DNA of 44,328 nucleotides from Folioceros fuciformis (lineage: Eukaryota; Anthocerotophyta; Anthocerotopsida; Anthocerotales). The notes under the pieces are model-generated. The model saw only the letters and a list, made by a program, of their open reading frames with translations, made no database searches and was not told the origin of the DNA. Positions 1 to 9,795 of this stretch are shown here, piece after piece. Every line of letters starts with the position of its first letter. The first letter of the stretch is position 1. Location: NCBI GenBank assembly GCA_049999805.1, contig JBNGIO010006370.1, positions 1-44,328 on the forward strand, written 5' to 3'. The position numbers and the translations under genes were made by a program.

Positions 1-310
1 GAGCTCATGGGAGCGTAGCCCTTAGGTAAGACCGAGCTCATGGGAGCGTAGCCCTTAGGTAAGACCGAGCTCATGGGAGCGTAGCCCTTAGGTAAGACCG
101 AGCTCATGGGAGCGTAGCCCTTAGGTAAGACCGAGCTCATGGGAGCGTAGCCCTTAGGTAAGACCGAGCTCATGGGAGCGTAGCCCTTAGGTAAGACCGA
201 GCTCATGGGAGCGTAGCCCTTAGGTAAGACCGAGCTCATGGGAGCCAAGCCCTAGGTAAGACTAAGCCATGGGTGCCAAGCCCTTAGCTAAGGCCAAACC
301 ATAGGAGCCA
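1..310. repeat. 33-bp minisatellite, cut by window start
   Basis: Seven perfect head-to-tail copies of a 33-bp unit (starting GAGCTCATGGGAGCGTAGCC) fill 1-231, followed by two to three diverging copies to about 310. The unit is a multiple of three, but every frame examined has an in-frame stop or no gene-like context, so it is not read as coding. The array probably extends beyond the left edge. Confidence 0.95.
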
Positions 311-752
311 ATAGCAATTCAGGTTTACACTATCATAGGCCACTGTGACATTAATTTATGGCATCTACATTAAGGTCATCCTCAAATCTATATGCATCAT
401 CCCCTCCTCCTTCCATTTCTTGCTCTTGAGGATTCAGTCGAGAGCACAGGGACCTCTCGGTTTAACGTGTAAGTTACGCATACAAAGGGAGAAATGAGAG
501 ATCTACTTCCTACATAAGCACTTCCTTCCATACACCACCCAACAAATAATAAGTACTTATATATAATATCCCAGCAGTACGTACTTATATATAATACTCC
601 TTTTTCCCTTTAACCCTACTCGGGTTGTTCCTCCATCTCTGGAGTCCATGAAACTTTCCATCTCTTTCTTTATAATAAAAAATATTTTATTCTATATATA
701 ATATAGTTAAAAATAGCTTATTCTGTATAGATACACGTGGCTGAAGCTAATA
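311..752. other. AT-rich 3' flank of caspase gene, no gene seen
   Basis: AT-rich sequence with a short direct duplication of a GTACTTATATATAATA-like block (about 552-598). No coding region was recognised. It is the downstream flank of the minus-strand caspase gene. Confidence 0.6.
686..691 (-). promoter_or_regulatory. candidate polyadenylation signal AATAAA
   Basis: AATAAA on the minus strand about 62 nt past the stop codon of the caspase exon, in an AT-rich stretch. Position and sequence fit a plant near-upstream element. The assignment rests on motif and distance only. Confidence 0.4.
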
Positions 753-2210
753 TTACAGGCCAGGCCCTGGCCACACGCTACTCCCTCTAGCCAGGCATGA
801 CAGGAGCCGGAGTGGGTTTGACCAGTATAGCTTTTTGGTTAGTGTGCTGTAGATCTGAGGACACTGAAATTTCTTCTCCCACCCTGCTACGGTTTTCTGC
901 AGGACCTCCATGTCCGTGACCTTGCCAATCGCGCTTGTTACAAGACTCAACACATCTTCTGTTTGATGGCTCTTCACGATGGCATCCAACAAGCCTACGA
1001 CAAAGTTCGTGCCATTCTCGCCATCTCTCAAAGATTCATTTCCAGGAGTGGTGGAGTGAACGGTGAGACAGTCTTTCACAAAATAAAGGGGTCGAACTCT
1101 CCCGCTAACAACTTCGCTTCCCTCAACGGCTGACCTCTTGGCTTTGCTGCTGGTGGCAAGGCTGCCGGTGTCTGACCCCACCGGTTTCATTTTTCTGACA
1201 AGACTGCCAGTGCCTCGACAAGCATTTACGACAATTACCTTAGCCTTGTCTGCCAAAAACTTGCATTCAGTGATGGGCTTCACAATATCATGTGCAACAT
1301 AAAGCCGCTCGGTCTCGTCTTTTCCACCCAGGAGAACATACTCTCTTCCCTGCTCATCAGTCCCACCATGGGCATTGATGCAAAACAGAAAACAGTCGTC
1401 GTCTTCCAGAGCAGGGTTGCTGAGAAGACTTTCCAAGCTTGATTGTACTTTCTTAGCATCATCGTTCACGAGAATAACGTTTTCGAAGTCCAAGCTCTTT
1501 ACGATGGCTTCAAGTCGCCCTCTGTCTACCTGTCCACCATCTCTGTTGGCTTCCATGCTGATTATGACTGCAAGACCTCTTCGACGCTTTGCTTTCACCC
1601 TTTCGTTGGGATATGATAGCCCAGGTGAAGGGCCACTCCTTACGTCAAGGGATAGACGCTCCTCCAAAACACACTCAACCTCAGCGCTACTTAAGAGATC
1701 CCTGGCTCCCTCGTACCCAAGGTCTGGACCGGCTTCGGGCGTTCTTGGCCAGCACCATAGATAATCGGAGGAAATCTGCCGTTGATGGGTTTTGTGGTGA
1801 TCGAGAAAGCACTTCTTCAGATGCTGCGTGAGAACCGATTGATTGTGTCGGTAAATACAGAGTGTGAGCTTCTCCACACACGCAATCCTGATGATCCCTT
1901 CTACTAGTTCAACTCCAGGACTACCTTCAGGAGAAGCAGACAACTCTCTCAGTACTGCAACGATATGCTCCTGCACAAACTTGATCGTTTCGTCCTTGCT
2001 CTTGAGTGACCTCGTCAAAATGTCAACATGATCACCAATCTCCCCGGTCTCCTCCCCAATATCCCCACTGCTCTCCAAAAATAAGTCCATACCGTTGTGG
2101 TTAAGTTTGATCAAGTTACGTGCAATGCTATACTGATGAGCCTGCATACAGTAACCTTTATCAACCAACGTGTCTCGTAACTTGAGCTGCAATTCACAAC
2201 CACTGGCCAT
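753..2210 (-). CDS. COR C-terminal part plus canonical caspase (C14A) domain; last exon of an LRR-ROC-COR-caspase gene
   Basis: Open for 485 codons from an ATG at 2210. Residues about 9-135 continue the COR domain begun upstream (IARNLIKLNHNG, HVDILTRSLKS). Residues 136-205 are a linker. Residues 211-333 are a caspase p20 core: RGLAVIIS strand, His281 in NAHGG, Cys331 in NACRG. Residues 376-463 are a p10 subunit with HSTTPGNESLRD and STLTKKLYW. The Asp-binding pocket arginines are present (R223 in RDGGQVDRGRL, R395 in SLRD); the usual Gln of QACRG is Asn. Metacaspases lack this p10 pattern, so it is an animal-like caspase and predicted to cut after Asp. The ATG at 2210 may not be the natural start: a 92-nt intron joins codon CTC at 2186 to the COR exon. 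If the upstream part is dead, a free caspase could start at 2210. The caspase fold is very likely; activity is inferred. Confidence 0.88.
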   Translation of the reverse strand: MASGCELQLKLRDTLVDKGYCMQAHQYSIARNLIKLNHNGMDLFLESSGDIGEETGEIGDHVDILTRSLKSKDETIKFVQEHIVAVLRELSASPEGSPGVELVEGIIRIACVEKLTLCIYRHNQSVLTQHLKKCFLDHHKTHQRQISSDYLWCWPRTPEAGPDLGYEGARDLLSSAEVECVLEERLSLDVRSGPSPGLSYPNERVKAKRRRGLAVIISMEANRDGGQVDRGRLEAIVKSLDFENVILVNDDAKKVQSSLESLLSNPALEDDDCFLFCINAHGGTDEQGREYVLLGGKDETERLYVAHDIVKPITECKFLADKAKVIVVNACRGTGSLVRKMKPVGSDTGSLATSSKAKRSAVEGSEVVSGRVRPLYFVKDCLTVHSTTPGNESLRDGENGTNFVVGLLDAIVKSHQTEDVLSLVTSAIGKVTDMEVLQKTVAGWEKKFQCPQIYSTLTKKLYWSNPLRLLSCLARGSSVWPGPGL

Positions 2211-2278
2211 GTCATGAAACGCTACGCAAGAGAGGATAAATCACCAGCAAAAGAGAGACAGGTCACAAAGTAACGTAC
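2187..2278 (-). other. predicted 92-nt intron between COR and caspase exons
   Basis: On the minus strand the COR reading frame runs to FFPRFQ, then meets GTACGT at 2278. An acceptor TTGCAG ends at 2187. Removing these 92 nt is phase 0 to phase 0 and continues FFPRFQ into LKLRDTLVDKG. That is the expected continuation of the plant ROCO COR domain, which runs through this point without a break in relatives. A nearer AG at 2222 would leave the caspase frame, so the 2187 acceptor is preferred. This is a prediction without transcript evidence. Confidence 0.7.
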
Positions 2279-5057
2279 TTGGAATCTTGGAAAGAATCCT
2301 GGACCGAGAAACGTCTTCCTTTCATCTCGGCATTGTACCCGCCTCCCTACGTAGTTGTACTTGGGCACTGTAGTTTTATCACCCGTAGTTGTATCACCCA
2401 GCCATTGCAACTGTCGTTTCCCTTCCAGAGCTTTACCGTCAGCGTCATCCAAGGTGAAGGGAACGAAGAAGACAGGGCTTGGGTTCGCATCAATTTCGTA
2501 GCACAAGTTTAGTCTCTTCATCAACACTACCAGACACACGAATCTCGTCCTCCTCTTCCATGTCTTCGAGAATCTGGGTCAAGGCTTCATTGAGGGACTT
2601 TGGAAGGACAAATCCACCATCTGACAACCTTCTGAGTTTAGACGGTCCAGATCTCGTCTGAATGAAGCTGCCCAAAAACCAATGATCCAGGGTGGATTTA
2701 CCACCACAGCACCTGAATCTTGGAACCAGATGACCCGGCCCGCATTGTGCAGATAGGCAAGAATTGCTTGAAGGCGTTGCTCATCATCTGCCTTAAACAA
2801 CTGTTTACATCGCTCCTTGGTCACAATAGGCTGGGCTGGATTCTGAGATACCCATGCAGTCAAATCAGCGCTGGATCGGTTGCATGCCTCCGGAACCCAA
2901 AACAGAGGAAGTGCAAATAGCTGTTGAAACGATTCGAATAGTTTGTCCAGCAAGGGCTCCACAGTCTGTGTACATCGAGCATCCATGAAGAATAGAGGCG
3001 TTGTCGTGATATGGAGTACCTCCTGAAAAAGCTTGGCCACCTCTGTCACTACTGGTTGCAGCACATCCGGCAGATCGCATGATAATTCAGCCTTCAGATC
3101 CTCCATCCGATCCATATGAGTGACAACCACAAATACCCGAGGCAAACAAGATGCCACGTTGCGAGAATTAGAGTGGATGATCGATCCTAAGCCAAAACTT
3201 GAAGCTGTTTCTGAACCTGTCCTGTATCTCTTCTCTAGAGGGGAGGTGTTCGACAGGCAGCTGGGTATCAAATGGGTTGAATATGAACAAGAAGACACAT
3301 GTCTGGTTGAAGCTCGGGAACAAGTAGTCTTGCAGGGCTCGGTAGTGAGCTGGTCCAGCCAGATCCCAGAGGCTGACTTCCATCTCTTGGTCGTTGCGCA
3401 GCGCCTCGATTTCTATGCCTTTCGCTCCGGTGACAGGACCCACCTGGTTGGGTGCGGCTCCTGTGAGTGGAACATTACCGAACCAGGAACCATTCCAAGC
3501 TAGAGACAGTTGTTCCCACGATGGGACTTGGTTGGGTGATGCGGTTCCTGTATGTGTATGTGTGTGTGGTTGCTGTCTGCGCCGTGCTGTAACCATGGTA
3601 GTGCGGAGAGTGGTCTTCCCTGCGCAAGGTGCACCGCACAGGAAAAGGCGCCCGACCTTGGGCTTCACAGGCTGTTTCCTGTCAAAAAGCAAAGGCCAGT
3701 AGGCCCTATGAGAAACGTGGCGTGCTAAAGTTGCGTTGATGATGGCCCCCATTCCCTTTCCCTCCTGCTCCCACTCCGTACCCCGTAGGCTGATCTTCCG
3801 TAAGGTGGGGTTGACTTGCAGGGACTGCATCAAGTCTCTGAAGAGGTCATCGTCGAGTCCGGAGCAATTCAGAACGTTGAGCTCATTCAATGATGTATTC
3901 TTCCCCAAAGACTGCAGCAACGCTTTCATGAAATAGGGCCAATTGATCGTCCTCAAGGTCAGGATACATAATGATTTGCATTCCAAGAACGACAACGAAA
4001 TTTCACTCGAAGGCTTGTCAATCTCACTGCCACTGTAATCAAACAATTCAAGTTTGGAGAGGGTGGAGTTGTCGCGCAAGGCATCCAGGCCGCGCTCGAC
4101 AGCAACAACGTTGATCATAAGCTCCGTGATACAATCGTTGGTGCGCAACATTCCGGCCAGCGCATCTTCCAGGCCTGGCTCCTCCCAGTTGCGGCTACGC
4201 AATTTCAGCTTGGTGACGCCAGATATGGCGGCATGGGCATCAGCGGGTCGGGTGAAAGCATGTTTGAGCACAGTGCTCATGTGCCCGACTCTGTGACCGA
4301 GGCTGCTCTGTCGGGAACCCGCATTGCGCCAATCCGGATGCAGATCATCCAGATAAAGCTCCCGGAGCGTGGCACAGGACGGAAGAGCGTTTCCAAGACA
4401 CAGGGCTCCCGCCTCATGCATGCCGATCCCACCCAGCCTCAGGGTATTGAGACGGGGAGCGTTGACCAGCATGCGAGCCAGGTGCTGTGCCCCTTCACCA
4501 TCTCCCACTCTGTTCCACCGTAGGCCCAAATCCTGGAGGACAGAATCCTTGTTGAAGCCTTCGACCAGGGCTCCAAGTCCCGCGGCGTCAAGCCCAATGC
4601 TTCGTACTTCCAGCCGTCGCAAGCTGCGACTGGTACCAATAAGGTGGCCCAAGGCCTTGCACCCCGCCAGGCTTCCAAACCCTTTGCACCCTGTCAGATC
4701 AAGATTTTCCAGGGAAGGGTTGGACGCCGAGGCCCCCAAAAGAACCACGCATTCATCCTCCCAGTCGATGCCGATTTCCCACTTCGGAGAGATCCTGAGG
4801 TGGTGGCCGAGTCGGCAGCACTGGCCAATGGCAGTCAGTATCCGCTTGCGCACTCGCTAACGCCTCCCAGGACGAGCATGCGCTTCGAAGTTGTGGTGGC
4901 CATCCAGACACCAAGAGCGCGCCCTGAAGTAATCGCCGTACCGCCTTTTCGTCAAGTCAGGGAGTGCGAACACGGCATCCGTTCCTTCCACTCTTACCAG
5001 CAGCCGTTGCAGCTCAGCTGGCATTGCGCGCCAGTCGTTCTCCTCCTCCACCGCCAT
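2279..5057 (-). pseudogene. second LRR module, ROC GTPase and first part of COR (frames interrupted)
   Basis: Starts at a repeated module ATG (5057, MAVEEENDWRAMP) and encodes ribonuclease-inhibitor-like LRRs (LENLDLTGC, LRRLEVRSIGL and others), then a ROC domain with Walker A GAPCAGKTTL, a DLAG switch II motif and a THMD base-recognition motif, then COR to the FFPRFQ splice site. ROCO proteins are GTP-switch scaffolds, with LRRs as probable sensors. The frame is broken by a TAG at 4857-4859 and by single-base shifts near 3178-3188, 2625-2645 and 2505-2512. A CACACA microsatellite codes an HTHTHT insert after the P-loop. The breaks suggest decay, but homopolymer or assembly errors are possible because the neighbouring caspase exon is clean. 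Domain identity is firm; functional status is open. Confidence 0.8.
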
Positions 5058-6383
5058 GCCCCGCCAGTGGTCGCTTCTTTGAGTAACATTTCGTGCTAAC
5101 GTTGCGTGGATGACGGACGCATTTCCCTCGCAATCCCACCGTGTGCCCTGCATGTTGATCTTGCAAAATCTGGTGTTGGCTTGGACGGAATGCATTAAGC
5201 CTGCGGAGAGGTCATCGTCGAGTCTACGACACTGCAGGATATTGAGCTCATTCAAAGACGAGTTTTTCTCCAACGACTGCAGCGACGCTTGCATGAAAGA
5301 GCGCCGATGAATCCTCCACAAAGTTAGGATACGCAATGACTTGCATTCCAGGAACGACATCGAAAGTTCACTCAAAAGGCTCCTCAATCTCAGCGTCATT
5401 GTCACAGTCACTGTCACCCTCGTACAATTCAAGTTTGGAGAGGGTGGAGTTGTGGCGCAAGGAGTCCAGGCCGCGCTCGACAGCAATAACGTTGATGGTC
5501 AGCTCCGTGATACAATCGTTGGTGCGCAACATTCCAGCTAGCGCATCTGCCAGGCCTGGCTCCTCCCAGTTGCGGTTACGCAGTCTCAGCGTGGTGACGC
5601 CAGATATGGCAGCATGAGTATCAGCGCGCCGGGTGAAAGCAAGTTTGAGCACAGTGCTCAGCCCATCCGGATGTAGATCGTCCAAATAAAGCTCCCGGAG
5701 CGTGGCACAGGACGGAAGAGCGTTGTTTGCAAGACACAGGGCTCCCGCCTCATCCATGCCGATCCCATCCAGCTTCAGGGTACTGAGACGAGGAGGAGCG
5801 TTGACCAGCATGCGAGCCAGGTGCTGTGCCCCTTCACCATCGCCCACTCTGTTGTTCCCTAGGTCCAAATACTCGAGCGCAGAATCCTTGTCAAAGCCTT
5901 CGACCAGGGCACCAAGTCCCGCGGCATCAAGCTCAATCCCTCGTGCTTCCAGCCTTCGCAAGCTGCGACTGGTACCAATAAGTTGGCCCAGGGCCTTGCA
6001 CCCCGCCAGGCTTCCAAAACCTGCGCATTCTTCCAGATCAAGATGTTCCAGGGAAGGGTTGGATGCCAAGGCCCCAGCAGAACCACGCAGTCATCCTCCC
6101 TATCGATGCCGATTTTCCAGCACGAAGAGATCCTCAGGTGGCCCCGGAGACTGTGGCACCGGCCAATAGCCTTCAGTGCCCACTCGCGCATTCGCCAGTG
6201 CATGGCATGCACCCACCATCTGAAGGAATTGCCGTACTCCTCAGTATAAAGGCTGGGGAGTCCGGACAAGGCATTCCGTCCCAGATCTTCCAGCAGCTGT
6301 TGCAGTTTTGCCGGCATTGCGCTCCTGTCATTCTCCTGCTCTGCCATGCTGTATTCATTCTTCTCGCCCTCCACTCCCGCCAT
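5058..6383 (-). pseudogene. first LRR module (tandem duplicate, two frameshifts)
   Basis: Likely true 5' end of the LRR-ROC-COR-caspase gene: ATG at 6383 in good context (CAGCATGGCG), second in-frame ATG at 6347. The encoded module (MAEQENDRSAMPAKLQQLL, then about eight to ten LRRs) is repeated from 5057, a period of 1290 bp. It ends just where the ROC domain would start (ATLARNVTQRSDHW) and runs straight into the second module. Compared with the second copy it has one G missing in a G run (6072-6075) and one extra T (5373-5378); the two shifts cancel, so most of the LRR frame is readable but displaced. It could be a double-LRR receptor with sequencing errors, or a decaying duplicate. Confidence 0.75.
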
Positions 6384-6496
6384 GCTGTGATGTGCTATGC
6401 TGGGCTGGGCTGGGCTGGGCTTCCCAGTACAAGCAAGTATGAAGAATGGCCGGAATGTATGACCTGTTTTGTAGCAGGGGCAAAAGCTCACACACA
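6384..6496. repeat. short GGGCT repeat in 5' flank of LRR gene
   Basis: A run of four to five GGGCT units lies at about 6400-6422, just upstream of the LRR gene's first ATG. No gene was recognised. Confidence 0.5.
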
Positions 6497-6830
6497 ACAC
6501 ACTCGAGGAGGATTGGGAGACCAAACAAGGCTAGACCAGCGTAGCTTAAGGGATAGCAACCTCACAAGCACACACTCGAGGAGGATTGGGAGACCAAACA
6601 CGGCTAGGCTAGGCCAGCGTAGCTTAAGGGATAGCAGCCTCACAAGCACACACTCGACGAGGATTGGGAGACCGAACAAGGCTAGGCTAGGCTAGGCTAG
6701 CTTATGGGACAGCAACCTCACAAGAAAACACTCGAGGACGATTGGCTGACCAGACAAGGCTAGGCAAGGCGAGGTTAGGCCAGGGGCCATCAACCTCACA
6801 GCACCCACACTCGAGGAGGATGAAGACAGC
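6497..6830. repeat. about 72-79-bp minisatellite, four copies plus a partial
   Basis: Units begin with ACACTCGAGGAGGATTGG at about 6499, 6571, 6649 and 6727, with a partial at 6806. Variable numbers of an internal GGCTA motif change unit length. There is no coding signal. It sits upstream of the LRR-ROC-COR-caspase gene and could influence its promoter. Confidence 0.85.
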
Positions 6831-8269
6831 AGAAAAGACTCTTGAGTCTGTGGTCGAGTGGTAGGTGGCCAGCGAGATGACAGGCCTCACTCGTCACTCT
6901 CCATTTATCAAGGCGTTCGCGTGCTTGGCTTTTCCCATTCCCCACGTTGTCTGGGACGAGTGGATGGATATTCCTCCGTCTAAGATTTGCATATTTTATC
7001 AAATGTATGTGGGTAGTATGGAGTGACAGGGCCAGCATCACGCACAGGAAAGGCATGAGTCTTCTGAGCTGCTGCTTCCAACCTTCCTTCCTTCGCTCGC
7101 CCACATGCCATTGCCAGAACATGACTCTTTGCTACACTGCTCCTTGCAGGAGAGATGCCTTCCTTCACATGGAAGGTAGGTTTGCAGACCGAAGGATCCC
7201 TCCCCTCCACCTGAGCTCAGCTCAGCTTCTACATCCCTTTGGACTCCTCGCAGGGAAACGTGGTTGGTGCGGACCAACCGCTTTGAATGAAAATGGGGTC
7301 GTGGGTTCCTCCAAGTACAGTACCAGACTACACCTCGAAGGAGCATGTTGCAGTCTCCATGTCTCCTGCACGTGCCTGGTGGGCGTGTACGCAACATTGT
7401 GGGAACCAGAGGAGAGGATCCGATTGAGGCCAAGGGCGGGAACCTCGGACGAAAGTCCTGTCCGGCAGCACACAGGCCACCACCGGAAGGGGCCCTGGGG
7501 CTCAGGACACCATCGGACAGAACGCCATTAAATGCGGAGTTATCAGCCATAACGCTTTGGCCGCTATGGCGTGGGAGTCGCAAATTAGGCTCCTGCAGGG
7601 GAGGGGATCGTAGTTTGGCTACGCTCATTAGAGATCACATGAGCCAGAGGTCGCTGACAGGGTAGAGATTCGAGATTGAGTTTTGTACATGAAGTGCCTG
7701 CCTGCGTCTCAATGTCCGAAGCAACTAATGAACGAAGCGTCTCAACTAAACTAATGCTTCGCATGCCATGCCAAAGCCCTGCAGTCTGTCGCCGTATGTC
7801 AAGCAGGCTATATGGCCCCGACCCATCTTGGCGCCATACATGTACTTGCGCTTTGCCATCCCACAAAGAACCTTCTGCTTCAGTCTTATCCCTGTGCGGG
7901 TTGCATGACGAGGACGAGTGGCATGCTGAATTTTGCTAGCGAGGGGCATGGTATTGAGATGCGTGCTGAAGTATGCGATGTCATGTTCTCATTGCTTTCT
8001 AGCACACAAGGTGGAGTGGCATGCTCATTTTTACTAGTAAGGTGCATCACGTTGACATGCGTGATGAAGTCTGCGATATCATGTTCGCAATGGCTAGGGA
8101 ATTTGGCTTTGTTCGTGTAATTTCGCTTCTTCTTCTTTTTTTCTCTCATACCCTCGGACAACCATTAACGAGCACGTCATTAGGAAGCGCAATAAGGAAG
8201 ACTTGCAAGTACAGGCCCATGCAGTAGGCTCACTTGTTCATCCTCCTTGTTATTGAAACGCACGGGGCC
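6831..8269. other. no recognised gene; one 98-bp duplication
   Basis: Several overlapping open frames exist on both strands, but none resembles a known protein or has consistent gene structure. An imperfect tandem duplication of 98 bp starts at 7916 and 8014 (GAGTGGCATGCT...). Nothing else is supported. Confidence 0.5.
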
Positions 8270-8575
8270 ATAGGTAAGGATTTTTCCAAGTTTTTGAAGA
8301 CCTCGGCGAAGGTCCATCATGTCAATAGGAGCGGCATAGGGCTTCCCCTATCTGGCGTGGTGGCATTTTTCCAGCAATGGGTCTCGATTGTGCTACCAAA
8401 GGCCCTAGCAAACCCAAATTTTTGGACAACATCAAGCGCAGCGAATGTGGCTTTTCGATTATGCTACAAAAGGCCCTAGCAAACACAAATTTTTGGACAA
8501 CATAAAGCGCGGCAGATGCAGCTTCAGCGGCCTCGGTGGTGATAAGTAGGCCATACCTTGTACTTGAATACGACA
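8270..8575 (+). repeat. dispersed repeat, related to 43242-43478, with internal 72-bp duplication
   Basis: A translation such as PLSGVVAFFQQWVSI resembles PLSWIVVAFFYQRVSI, encoded on the minus strand at 43242-43478. The two are therefore diverged members of one dispersed family in opposite orientation. A 72-bp segment (from 8384, repeated at 8456) is tandemly duplicated. The parent element is not identified. Confidence 0.5.
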
Positions 8576-8617
8576 TCTGGTGTGCGATAGGGAGTTACAA
8601 GCTAGGTGGTGAGGGGG

Positions 8618-8702
8618 CTAGGCCCCCATTTTTGGCTTTTCCCCATTGCGGGTTGTTCCCCTTATCACGGGGTAGATGGAACTTCCATCTCGTTTTTTCT
8701 AT
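8618..8702 (+). repeat. dispersed 85-bp repeat, second copy at 36180
   Basis: Shares CTTTTCCCCATT-CGGGTTGTTCC and the following AACTTCCAT segment with 36180-36261, with small indels. It probably derives from an unidentified mobile element. A weaker echo occurs near 600-675. Confidence 0.6.
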
Positions 8703-8977
8703 AAAGTCTTTAGATTCTCTCCTTCTTTCTTCCGTATAGTGTATAGGTGTCTATGTGTCTATACACATTTCGCTAGAGAATGTGGGTTTCTTCCATACAA
8801 GGGGCGTCTATATACATTTGTACAAAGGGGTTCTCTTAGAGCTCACCTTTTTTTCACTAGGGAGGATCGTTGTCATGGATTACACTAGGAATTTGATTTT
8901 TGAGTATGTTGTCATTAACCCCGTAGATGGATGGCGGAAGGTAATCTAGTGCAGCAGAGGATTATGCCATTGCCTAT

Positions 8978-9236
8978 ATCGATAAGTATTCTCCCTTGCA
9001 AGAGCATGTTTGCCAATGTCCATAAGTATTCTCCCTTGCAGGAGCACATTTGCCAATGTCCATAAGTATTCTCCCTTGCAGGAGCACGTTTGCCAATGTC
9101 CATAAGTATTCTCCCTTGCAGGAGCACGTTTGCCAATGTCCATAAGTATTCTCCCTTGCAGGAGCATGTTTGCCAATGTCCATAAGTATTCTCCCTTGCA
9201 GGAGCATGTTTGCCAATGTCCATAAGTGTTCTCCCT
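8978..9236. repeat. 40-bp minisatellite, about six copies
   Basis: Six near-perfect copies of a 40-bp unit (CATAAGTATTCTCCCTTGCA followed by GGAGCACGTTTGCCAATGTC), period exact in the centre. Because 40 is not a multiple of three, all three frames stay open on the minus strand, which creates false reading frames. There are no unique spacers, so it is not a CRISPR array. Confidence 0.95.
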
Positions 9237-9345
9237 TGTAGAAATATACTTTCTTCTCTCTTACTCTTGGGTTTGTTATAGCATAGAAATAGGGTTCCTC
9301 TTTTCTCTTTAGGGTTCAAGGTTCTTAGGGTTTTACGGGATTTGA

Positions 9346-9727
9346 ATAGCATTGTCCATTCGTCCATACATAACAAGTGCCTCATGTCCAAGCCCTTTGT
9401 GGTAATACCCAGCAATTACTGACTTCACATTCATCTGGACAAGTTCCATATCATTCCTTGCAACCAGAGCAAGAACACATCGAAAAGTGGTCATTTTGAC
9501 AACTGGTGAGAAAATCTCATCAAAGTCAATACCTTGTTGTTGCTTAAAACCCTTAGCAACTAATCGTGCCTTGTACTTGGATTTGCCATAATGGGGTATG
9601 TCCTTCATCTTATACACCCATATTTGCATGGCAACCTTCTTGCCCCTAGGCAACTGAACCAACTCCCAAGTTTGGTTCTTACGGAGCGAATCCATCTGCG
9701 ACTGCATCGCCTTCTCCCACTTGTCCT
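9346..9727 (-). pseudogene. copia reverse-transcriptase fragment fused to a PPR fragment
   Basis: Minus-strand reading from 9727 gives the N-terminal half of a Ty1/copia reverse transcriptase (WEKAMQSQMDSL, YKARLVAKGF, FSPVVKMTTFR, LVQMNVK). It stops before the catalytic motifs. Directly after LVQMNVK the frame becomes a PPR motif, VIAGYYHKGLGHEALVMYG. Bases 9355-9413 match PPR gene B at 21999-22057 with two mismatches in 59. No reverse-transcriptase catalytic residues remain, so it is a dead scrap. Confidence 0.85.
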
Positions 9728-9731
9728 ACTG

Positions 9732-9755
9732 TAGGGTTAGGGTTTAGGGTTTAGG
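9732..9755 (+). repeat. interstitial telomere-like repeat (TTTAGGG type)
   Basis: About three units of TAGGG(T)TTAGGG form the left border of the 519-bp array. The same motif occurs in inverse orientation on the far side of the array. Confidence 0.75.
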
Positions 9756-9795
9756 TGCCCGGGTCTGGCGTCCCTGGCACCCCCGCGACATTATC

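Noticed and set aside
753-2210. Interpretation as a plant metacaspase
   Set aside because: The p10 part with STTPG...SLRD and STLTKKLYW, and the pocket arginines, are caspase features; metacaspases have a different p10 and an acidic pocket.
753-6383. Animal or microbial contamination as source of the caspase
   Set aside because: The same exon carries COR sequence of the plant ROCO type and a plausible plant-size intron, and the contig continues without a gap into plant genes. A chimeric assembly cannot be fully excluded.
6947-7628. Overlapping 194- and 196-codon frames on opposite strands
   Set aside because: No domain, no homologue recognised by eye, no upstream or splice context; likely chance.
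8978-9236. Possible CRISPR-like array
   Set aside because: Units are contiguous with no unique spacers, and the context is a eukaryotic nuclear genome; it is a minisatellite.
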